Source: Pseudomonadota bacterium (GTDB lineage: Bacteria > Pseudomonadota > Alphaproteobacteria > Rhizobiales > Xanthobacteraceae). Taken from it: 5,010 bases of DNA. Both the position numbers and the translations under genes were made by a program. Under the pieces are notes generated by a model. The model was not told where the DNA came from, did no database searches, and worked only from the letters and a program-made list of their open reading frames with translations. How positions within the stretch are numbered: the first letter of the stretch is position 1; each line of letters opens with the position of its first letter. Shown piece after piece: positions 1 through 5,010 of the stretch. Where the stretch lies: contig JAEVZN010000629.1 of assembly GCA_023392205.1 (NCBI GenBank), forward strand, positions 1 through 5,010, written 5' to 3'.

Positions 1-2
1 GG

Positions 3-587
3 GCTGTGCTGCTCATCGTCCTTGTCTCCCCGTTCTGCGCGCTGACCTCCGCCCTGTTCTCCGCGCGCTCGGTGCATCATGTCGTGCTGGTGGCGATTGC
101 CGCGCCGCTGCTCGTTCTGGCGCTTCCGAAGCCCTGGCGGTCGGTCGGCATGTCCTCCGGTCTGCTGACCCTGATATTCGGCTCAAGCGTCGTGTGGATG
201 TGGCTGTGGCATGTGCCATCCGTCTATGCGCTGACGCTGGAGAGCGTCCCGTTCTACTGGCTGATGGAAGTGGGCCTTCTGGTCTCCGGCGTTCTGCTGT
301 GGCTGGCGATCCTGTCGGACCGGGTCCCGGTCGCCTCCGCCTTCGCGCTTCTGCTCGGCAGCATCATCCAGATGGGCATGCTGGGTGCGCTGCTGACATT
401 TGCGCGCGAACCGCTTTATGCCTTCCACCTGATCACCACCGCGCCATATGGGCTGACCGCTCTGGGCGACCAGCAACTGGCCGGGCTCATCATGTGGGTG
501 CCGGCCTCGATCCCCTATCTGATCGCAGCGATGGCGCTGCTCCTCAAGCGGATCGAACGCGATCCCAACGCCGAGCCGGCATGCTGA
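3..587 (+). CDS. ctaG: CtaG-family cytochrome c oxidase assembly protein (5' partial)
   Basis: This is the C-terminal part of a polytopic inner-membrane protein of the caa3-type CtaG family, which helps assemble the oxidase copper centre. About 194 residues are visible and full proteins are roughly 250-300, so the true start is upstream; the GTG at position 6 is an internal Val codon. Seen in the sequence: the 'SPFCALTSALFSARSVHHVVL' region near 27-90, the AAPLL segment, the WHVPSVY motif near 207-227, and the strong family signature DQQLAGLIMWVP at 468-503. At least five hydrophobic segments are apparent, ending in a short charged tail (KRIERDPNAEPAC). Its stop overlaps the start of the HemJ-like gene by 7 bases (ATGCTGA), so the two are probably translationally coupled. 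The oxidase subunits about 1 kb downstream support the assembly role. Family assignment is firm; the exact copper-delivery role is inferred from the family. Confidence 0.88.
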   Translation, partial: AVLLIVLVSPFCALTSALFSARSVHHVVLVAIAAPLLVLALPKPWRSVGMSSGLLTLIFGSSVVWMWLWHVPSVYALTLESVPFYWLMEVGLLVSGVLLWLAILSDRVPVASAFALLLGSIIQMGMLGALLTFAREPLYAFHLITTAPYGLTALGDQQLAGLIMWVPASIPYLIAAMALLLKRIERDPNAEPAC

Positions 588-1078
588 TTGCGTGGACCAA
601 AATCATCCACATCGCAGCACTCATGGTCTGGTGCGCCGGCTTGCTGATGTTGCCGAGCCTTTATGTCCGCCGCAATACGCTGCGCGGTACCGATCTGCAC
701 GACCTTCAGCGATTCACCCGCACGCTCTTCATCAAGATCACGTCGCCCGCAGCCTTCGTCGCCATTGTCGCGGGCACGTTGCTGATCTTCCTGCGCGACG
801 TGTTCACCTTGTGGATGGCGCTCAAACTCGTCGCGGTGGGGATGCTGGCGCTGCTGCATGTGCGCGATGGCTATATTCTGCTGCATCTTTTCGAGTCGGG
901 CGGCCGCTATGCGCGATGGCGGCAGGTGGCGGCCACGATCGCAACGCTTGTTGCGATTGGCGCGATCCTGCTGCTGGTCCTCGCCAAGCCGCATATCGAT
1001 GCGGCAAGCCTGCAAACGCCGCTATTCCGTCCGGGCGGGCTTCAGTCCTTGCTCGAAACCATGATCCCGATCCCATGA
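581..1078 (+). CDS. HemJ/CopD-like four-helix membrane protein
   Basis: A 165-residue integral membrane protein with four predicted helices at about residues 8-28, 54-72, 78-102 and 116-136. Its N-terminus, with KIIHIAALMVW followed by CAGLLMLPSLYV, resembles the HemJ/UPF0093 family pattern (K..HI....W.AGL..LP.L.V). The later KLVAVGMLALLH and C-terminal LLVLAKP also fit. HemJ is an oxygen-independent protoporphyrinogen IX oxidase, and more distant relatives are often labelled CopD-like. His10, Lys82 and His93 are candidate functional residues. The ATG at 581 is chosen because it begins exactly at the family's N-terminal motif and overlaps the CtaG stop by 7 bases; the open frame extends back to 194, but that stretch lies inside ctaG and has no family similarity. 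No strong ribosome site is seen, which fits coupling to ctaG. It may serve heme supply or assembly for the oxidase, or be a divergent paralogue with another role. Confidence 0.82.
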   Translation: MLIAWTKIIHIAALMVWCAGLLMLPSLYVRRNTLRGTDLHDLQRFTRTLFIKITSPAAFVAIVAGTLLIFLRDVFTLWMALKLVAVGMLALLHVRDGYILLHLFESGGRYARWRQVAATIATLVAIGAILLLVLAKPHIDAASLQTPLFRPGGLQSLLETMIPIP

Positions 1079-1527
1079 TCGAAGACCAGCTTCCCACCAT
1101 GCCAGCCGGCCACGGCGACAAACAGGCTCGCCAGCGCCGACAAGGCCAGTCCGACCGGCAGCACGATCTCCTCCGGATTGCCGATGCGGATGCCCCAATT
1201 GGTGCCGGCAATCGACAGCATGGTGAGCGCGGCGACGGCGTGATTCCAGCTTGCCGCGCGGCTGCGGATGCCCGCCACCAGCAGCAATTCCGCCGTGCCC
1301 GCGATGCTGGCCAGAACGCCGAGCCAGAAGGCGAAGCCGCTCGCCCACAAAGCGGCGCGCGGCCAGAACGGATCGGCGCTCCACCAGTAGAAGATGTCGC
1401 AGCCAAGGGTCGAGATCACGAGCGCAATCGGAAACGTCACCATCATCGCGTGGATCGGATGGCCGGCGACCGCGACATACGAGGATACGTCCTTCTTGGT
1501 GACTTCTTCCATTACCGGGTTCGCCAT
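1042..1527 (-). CDS. DUF2231-family membrane protein
   Basis: A 161-residue membrane protein encoded opposite to its neighbours. It shows the DUF2231 hallmarks: GHPIHAM at residues 22-28 leading into the first helix (TFPIALVIST), a second helix around 62-85 containing AGTAELLLV, W94-N95-H96 before the third helix, and a final helix followed by GWHGGKLVFDHGIG at 141-154. Four helices are expected, near 27-46, 62-86, 97-110 and 123-142. The family has no settled function; its conserved histidines (here His23, His26, His96, His143, His151) make heme or metal binding plausible but unproven. The ATG has a good ribosome site (AGAGG, 9 bases upstream). Its 3' end overlaps the HemJ-like gene by 37 bases, tail to tail, and its start lies 30 bases from subunit II, head to head. 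Its place inside the oxidase cluster suggests a membrane redox role, by inference only. Confidence 0.87.
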   Translation of the reverse strand: MANPVMEEVTKKDVSSYVAVAGHPIHAMMVTFPIALVISTLGCDIFYWWSADPFWPRAALWASGFAFWLGVLASIAGTAELLLVAGIRSRAASWNHAVAALTMLSIAGTNWGIRIGNPEEIVLPVGLALSALASLFVAVAGWHGGKLVFDHGIGIMVSSKD

Positions 1528-1557
1528 GGTGTCCCACCTCTGAAGTTACTGCGCCTC
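1528..1557. promoter_or_regulatory. 30-base divergent spacer between DUF2231 gene and subunit II gene
   Basis: The start codons of the two divergent genes are only 30 bases apart. The spacer is too short to hold two complete sigma70-type promoters, so at least one promoter must lie within the opposite gene's coding sequence. For subunit II only a weak possible ribosome site (TGAAG at 1541-1545, 12 bases before the ATG) is visible. I find no convincing -35/-10 pair or FNR-like palindrome here. Confidence 0.4.
1537..1541 (-). promoter_or_regulatory. Ribosome binding site of the DUF2231 gene
   Basis: On the minus strand AGAGG lies 9 bases before the ATG whose first base is at 1527. This supports that start for the DUF2231 protein. 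Confidence 0.65.
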
Positions 1558-2331
1558 ATGAGCCGATCGGGAACAAACGATTCCGGCGGCAAAAAGGTTG
1601 CGTGGCCCGTGTTGTCGCTGGCCGTGGCCGGCCTCGTTCTGTCCGGCTGCACCGGCCCGCTGTCGACGCTCGACCCGGCCGGGCCTTCGGCGGCAGCGGT
1701 GGCGACATTATGGTGGATCATGCTGGCCGGCGCAGCCCTTCTGTTCGCGCTTGTTCTGATCCTTCTCCTTGTCGGATTCGTGCGGCCGGGCCTGGGCAGC
1801 GGCATCCCGCCGCGGGTCTGGCTGGTTGGCGGCGGGCTCGTGCTGCCGGCCATCGTATTGACGCCGCTGATGATAGTGGGGTTATGGAGCGGCGAGAAAC
1901 TGCTGTTCCGCGGCGACGCCCCCGCTGTCACCATCGATGTCACGGCCCGGCAATTCGAATGGCAATTCAGCTACCGCAACGATGACGGCAGCGCCGCGCA
2001 TTCGCTCAATGTCCTGCATTTGCCGGCGGCAATGCCTGTGCGGCTCGAGGTCCGCAGCGACGACGTGATCCACTCCTTCTGGGTGCCGCGGCTTGCCGGA
2101 AAGATCGATGCCATTCCCGGCCATACCAATGTGATCGTGCTGAGCGCCGATGCGGCGGGCATCTATCGCGGCTCATGTGCGGAATTCTGCGGCCGCGACC
2201 ACACCGCCATGCTGATGGAGGTTCAGGTTCACGCAAGCGAAGCGCAGTTCAGAGACGCGATCCGCGCGCTTGCGCCCGCTGCGAACCCTGCCGCTGCACC
2301 CGGCACGACCAGTCCGGAGACGCAGCCGTGA
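1558..2331 (+). CDS. coxB: Cytochrome c oxidase subunit II (CuA), predicted lipoprotein
   Basis: Subunit II of an aa3-type terminal oxidase, 257 residues; it takes electrons through CuA on the outer face of the membrane and passes them to heme a in subunit I. A basic N-terminus (Lys12, Lys13) and a hydrophobic stretch end in LSGC, a lipobox with Cys31 as the predicted lipidated residue. Two membrane helices follow, near 48-75 and 87-111, then a cupredoxin domain from about 120 with the aromatic patch QFEWQFSY at 132-139. All CuA ligands are present: His172 in DVIHSFW, Cys207, Glu209, Cys211, His215 and Met218. The Ala/Pro-rich tail has no CxxCH, so there is no fused cytochrome c. The frame is open upstream to 592, but that part is shadow of other genes; ATG 1558 fits the signal peptide. 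There is no acidic residue between Asp39 and Glu113, so the usual Glu at the start of helix 2 is missing. It overlaps subunit I by 4 bases. Confidence 0.95.
   Translation: MSRSGTNDSGGKKVAWPVLSLAVAGLVLSGCTGPLSTLDPAGPSAAAVATLWWIMLAGAALLFALVLILLLVGFVRPGLGSGIPPRVWLVGGGLVLPAIVLTPLMIVGLWSGEKLLFRGDAPAVTIDVTARQFEWQFSYRNDDGSAAHSLNVLHLPAAMPVRLEVRSDDVIHSFWVPRLAGKIDAIPGHTNVIVLSADAAGIYRGSCAEFCGRDHTAMLMEVQVHASEAQFRDAIRALAPAANPAAAPGTTSPETQP
2316..2320 (+). promoter_or_regulatory. Ribosome binding site for the GTG start of the subunit I-III gene
   Basis: GGAGA lies 7 bases before the GTG at 2328, inside the end of coxB. The GTG shares GTGA with the coxB stop codon. This favours GTG 2328 over the in-frame ATG at 2361, which has no clear ribosome site. 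Confidence 0.65.
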
Positions 2332-4853
2332 CCGAACCGCAAACGGCCGCCAGCCCGGCGATGAGCCCCATTCGCCTGCACAAGGCCCTGAATGCCATAT
2401 GGGGCACGCCGCCCGGATTCGGTCGCCTTTCGGCAGTGAACCATTCCATCGTCGGCCGCCGCTTCATCATCACCGCTTTTGTCTTTTTCGGAATCGGCGG
2501 CGTGCTCGGCATGCTGATCCGCGCGCAACTCGCAACGCCGCGCAGCGCGTTCGTCGGACCCGAAATTTACAATCAGATCTTCACCATGCATGGCACGGTG
2601 ATGATGTTCCTGTTCGCCATCCCGCTCTTCGAGGGGCTGTCGTTCTATCTGCTGCCCAAGATGCTCGGCGCCCGCGATATGGCCTTCCCGCGCATGAGCG
2701 CCTACGGATATTGGTGCTACGTGTTCGGCGGCTCGATCCTGATCGCGGGGCTTGTGCTCGGCCTTGCGCCGGACAGCGGCTGGTTCATGTATACGCCGCT
2801 TTCCTCGCGCACCTACACGCCCGGCATCAATGCCGATATGTGGCTGATCGGCGTGACCTTCGTCGAGATATCGGCGATGGCCGCAGCGGTCGAGATCATC
2901 GTGACGATCTTCAAGACCCGTGCGCCGGGCATGTCGCTGTCGCGGATGCCGCTGTTTGCCTGGTACATGCTGGTCACCGCCTTCATGATGCTGATCGGCT
3001 TCCCGCCGCTGATCGTAGGCTCGGTGCTGCTGGAGGTCGAACGCGCCTTCAACCTGCCCTTCTTCGATCCGACCCGCGGCGGCGCCTCGCTGTTGTGGCA
3101 GCACCTGTTCTGGCTGTTCGGGCATCCGGAGGTTTACATCATCTTCCTGCCGGCGGCGGGTGTCGTTTCCACTGTCCTGCCGGTACTCGTGCGGCGCGAG
3201 ATCATCGGTTATATGTGGATCGTTGCCAGCATCATCGCGCTGGCCTTTCTCAGCTTCGGATTGTGGGTCCACCACATGTTCACTGTGGGCATTCCGCATC
3301 TGGCGCTGGCATTCTTCTCGTCGGCCAGTACGGCGGTCGCGGTGCCGACGGCTGTGCAGATCTTTGCCTGGATCGGCACGCTGCTCGCGGGACGACCGCA
3401 ACTCAAATTGCCGATGATGTATCTGCTCGGCTTCTTCTTCATCTTTGTCGCCGGCGGACTGACCGGCGTGATGCTCGCCATCGTGCCGTTCAACTGGCAG
3501 GTTCACGACACCCATTTCGTGGTCGCGCATCTCCATTACGTGCTGGTCGGCGGATTCATTTTCCCGATGATGGCGGCGGCCTATTACTGGCTGCCGCATT
3601 TCACCGGCCGCGAGCCGCGCTTCGCGCTCGGCAATGCCGCCTTCTGGCTGATCTTCATCGGCTTCAACCTGACCTTCCTGGTGATGCATTTCACCGGACT
3701 GATCGGGATGCCGCGACGCGTGTTCACCTATGGCGCGGAGACCGGATGGGAATGGCCCAACCTCGTGTCGTCCGTCGGTGCATTCATGATGGCGATCGGC
3801 TTTGCCGCTTTCACCGCCGACATCCTCATGCAATGGTGCTACGGCAAGCGCACGCGGCGCGATCCGTGGAAGGCCGGCACGCTGGAATGGACCACGCTGA
3901 CGCCGCCCCCGCCCTATAATTTCGCCTCGCTTCCCGCCGTTTCCGGCCGCCGCGCGACCGACGATGCCCGCGCGAGCGCGCTCTCGCTCACCCGCGGCGA
4001 AGGCTATCTCGGCTTTGTGCGTGGCGGGCGGCTGGAGACACTCGGGGTCGATATCGTATCCGGGCGGATCGACCAGGTTGTGCGGCTGCCCTCGCAGACC
4101 TTCCTGCCGCTCTACAGCGCCATCGCCACCGGCGTGTTCTTCCTGTCGGTGCTGCAGAAAGTGTATTGGCTGGCGCCTATCGGGGTCGCGGCCGCCATCG
4201 TCACCTTCCTGATGTGGACGCGCATGTCCGGCGAACGCGCCGATGAAGGCGCCGTCTCCATCGGACGCGGCGAGACGGCCGTTCCGAACACGGAGACGCG
4301 CGAAGCGCCATCCGCCTGGGCGATGACACTCATCATCGCGGCCGACAGCGCCGCCTTCGGCTCGCTGGCCTTCGGCCTTGTCTTCCTGTGGGCGGTCGCA
4401 CCCAACTGGCCGCCGCCGGACATGGCCGCGCCTGCTTTGCTCGCAACGGCAACCACGATTGTCGGCTTGATCGCTGCGGCCATCTGCGGCTGGCGCGCCG
4501 CCAGTCCGAATATTGTCGCACGGCCCGGCACCCGCGAGGCGATGCTGGCCGCGACCGGCGCCGCTCAGGTCATCGCGCTGGCTGGACTTGTCTGGGCGAT
4601 GCTGTCCTATGAAGACCCGACGCGGCATGCCTTCCCGGCCATCTCGCTGATGCTGCTCGCCTATATCGCCATTCATTCGTTCATTGGATTGATCTTCGCG
4701 GGCTTCGGGATCTGGCGCAGCCGGACCGGCTTCGTCTCTGCCGCACGCGCGGGCGACGTGCGCATCGCCACGCCCTGGCACAGCTACACCGCAATCATCG
4801 GACTGATTGCTCTGGCATTGCTGAACGGCCTGCCGTTCGCAGTCACACCCTAA
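2328..4853 (+). CDS. ctaD: Cytochrome c oxidase subunit I-III fusion protein
   Basis: An 841-residue fusion of the catalytic subunit I (about 1-535) with a subunit III-like domain (about 660-841); it reduces O2 to water in the cytoplasmic membrane. Subunit I ligands are complete: His88 (in MHGT) and His403 for heme a; His401 for heme a3; His266, His315 and His316 for CuB; Tyr270 as the cross-linked Tyr in GHPEVY; His393 and Asp394 at the Mg site; Arg463-Arg464 at the heme propionates. Glu268 makes it A-type with a glutamate. DPWKAGTLEW at 512-521 and a PPPPYNF stretch mark the usual end of subunit I. Residues 540-590 are a soluble linker, followed by two hydrophobic segments at about 592-610 and 612-630. 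Helices near 665-690, 701-721, 739-760, 768-796 and 816-835 form the subunit III part, with Asp673 where Glu is usual. Odd features: Gln344 replaces the K-channel Lys, Phe106 and Ser124 replace D-channel Asn residues, and His396 replaces Tyr beside the heme ligands. The start is GTG with a ribosome site 7 bases upstream. Confidence 0.95.
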   Translation: MTEPQTAASPAMSPIRLHKALNAIWGTPPGFGRLSAVNHSIVGRRFIITAFVFFGIGGVLGMLIRAQLATPRSAFVGPEIYNQIFTMHGTVMMFLFAIPLFEGLSFYLLPKMLGARDMAFPRMSAYGYWCYVFGGSILIAGLVLGLAPDSGWFMYTPLSSRTYTPGINADMWLIGVTFVEISAMAAAVEIIVTIFKTRAPGMSLSRMPLFAWYMLVTAFMMLIGFPPLIVGSVLLEVERAFNLPFFDPTRGGASLLWQHLFWLFGHPEVYIIFLPAAGVVSTVLPVLVRREIIGYMWIVASIIALAFLSFGLWVHHMFTVGIPHLALAFFSSASTAVAVPTAVQIFAWIGTLLAGRPQLKLPMMYLLGFFFIFVAGGLTGVMLAIVPFNWQVHDTHFVVAHLHYVLVGGFIFPMMAAAYYWLPHFTGREPRFALGNAAFWLIFIGFNLTFLVMHFTGLIGMPRRVFTYGAETGWEWPNLVSSVGAFMMAIGFAAFTADILMQWCYGKRTRRDPWKAGTLEWTTLTPPPPYNFASLPAVSGRRATDDARASALSLTRGEGYLGFVRGGRLETLGVDIVSGRIDQVVRLPSQTFLPLYSAIATGVFFLSVLQKVYWLAPIGVAAAIVTFLMWTRMSGERADEGAVSIGRGETAVPNTETREAPSAWAMTLIIAADSAAFGSLAFGLVFLWAVAPNWPPPDMAAPALLATATTIVGLIAAAICGWRAASPNIVARPGTREAMLAATGAAQVIALAGLVWAMLSYEDPTRHAFPAISLMLLAYIAIHSFIGLIFAGFGIWRSRTGFVSAARAGDVRIATPWHSYTAIIGLIALALLNGLPFAVTP

Positions 4854-4859
4854 AAGGGG
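4854..4859 (+). promoter_or_regulatory. Ribosome binding site of the downstream small membrane protein
   Basis: AAGGGG directly follows the stop codon of the subunit I-III gene and lies 9 bases before the ATG at 4869, supporting that start and continued reading within the same operon. Confidence 0.55.
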
Positions 4860-4868
4860 CACGAGGTC

Positions 4869-5010
4869 ATGAGCCCGCGCACCGCCACACGCACGATATT
4901 CAGTCTCGCCGAGAATCCGATGATCGGCCTTATTGCCGGCTTCGCCATATGGTCGTCGGCCTTCGTGCTGCTCTACGGCTTTATCGGGCTGGCCTGCGAA
5001 TATGGCTGGG
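4869..5010 (+). CDS. Small predicted membrane protein of the oxidase operon (3' partial)
   Basis: Forty-seven codons are visible before the window ends. The protein begins with a basic segment (MSPRTATRTIFSLAENP), followed by a hydrophobic helix of about 25 residues from MIGLIAGFAIW to about FIGLACEYGW, containing paired Trp and Tyr residues and one Cys. It starts 15 bases after the subunit I-III stop, has its own ribosome site and lies on the same strand, so it is almost certainly cotranscribed. I do not recognise the family with confidence. Position and shape fit a small accessory subunit or assembly protein of the oxidase; this is inference. The charge pattern predicts a cytoplasmic N-terminus. 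Confidence 0.7.
   Translation, partial: MSPRTATRTIFSLAENPMIGLIAGFAIWSSAFVLLYGFIGLACEYGW

Noticed and set aside
194..580. Upstream in-frame extension of the HemJ-like protein.
   Set aside because: It lies entirely inside ctaG in another frame and shows no family similarity; ATG 581 begins at the conserved N-terminal motif.
1059..1080. A direct repeat of CCATGATC at 1059-1066 and 1073-1080, near the convergent gene ends.
   Set aside because: It is only 8 bases, lies within coding sequence of both genes, and has no stem or T-tract to act as a terminator; probably chance.
592..1557. Upstream in-frame extension of subunit II by 322 codons.
   Set aside because: It lies across the HemJ-like and antisense DUF2231 genes and translates to low-complexity Arg/Ala-rich sequence; the lipoprotein signal starts right after ATG 1558.
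2361..2363. ATG as an alternative start for the subunit I-III gene.
   Set aside because: It has no ribosome site, while GTG 2328 has GGAGA 7 bases upstream and the typical 4-base overlap with coxB. It cannot be excluded entirely.
2270..3919. A 549-codon same-strand open frame within the oxidase fusion gene.
   Set aside because: It is a frame-shifted Arg/Pro/His-rich shadow of the real gene, without hydrophobic segments or motifs.
2229..4862. An 877-codon open frame antisense to the oxidase fusion gene.
   Set aside because: Its translation is rich in Arg, Asp, Glu, Gln and His with no domain pattern; it mirrors the codon bias of the opposite membrane-protein gene, as is common in GC-rich DNA.

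Overview
This GC-rich window with tightly packed genes looks like part of an alphaproteobacterial chromosome. Hyphomicrobiales/Rhizobiales-type is my best guess, from gene content and protein style only; I ran no database search. It holds most of a gene cluster for an aa3-type heme-copper terminal oxidase and the membrane proteins that accompany it. The proteins resemble the alternative oxidase class in which subunit II is a predicted lipoprotein and subunits I and III are one polypeptide.

Layout. Positions 3-587 (+) carry the 3' part of a CtaG-family oxidase assembly protein whose start lies outside the window. It overlaps by 7 bases a four-helix HemJ/CopD-like membrane protein at 581-1078 (+). 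Convergent to these, with a 37-base overlap of coding ends, is a DUF2231-family membrane protein at 1042-1527 (-). Only 30 bases separate its start from the divergent subunit II gene at 1558-2331 (+). Subunit II overlaps by 4 bases (GTGA) the subunit I-III fusion at 2328-4853 (+). Fifteen bases later a small predicted membrane protein begins at 4869 and runs off the end. No gene-free stretch exceeds 30 bases, and I see no RNA gene, CRISPR array, insertion sequence or clear terminator.

How the genes work together. Subunit II carries a complete CuA ligand set to accept electrons. Subunit I carries all the heme a, heme a3 and CuB ligands and the Tyr beside CuB, so the enzyme should reduce oxygen to water. 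CtaG is a known copper-insertion/assembly family. The HemJ-like and DUF2231 proteins are probably accessory, with functions not set by sequence alone.

Most interesting observation. The metal sites are intact, but the usual proton-uptake residues are altered. The K-channel lysine of subunit I is Gln344, and subunit II has no acidic residue between Asp39 and Glu113, where the K-channel entry Glu normally sits. The two conserved D-channel asparagines are replaced by Phe106 and Ser124, while the D-channel Asp117 and Glu268 are kept. This suggests an oxidase with unusual proton uptake or altered pumping. It may be a property of the whole fused subfamily rather than of this gene alone.
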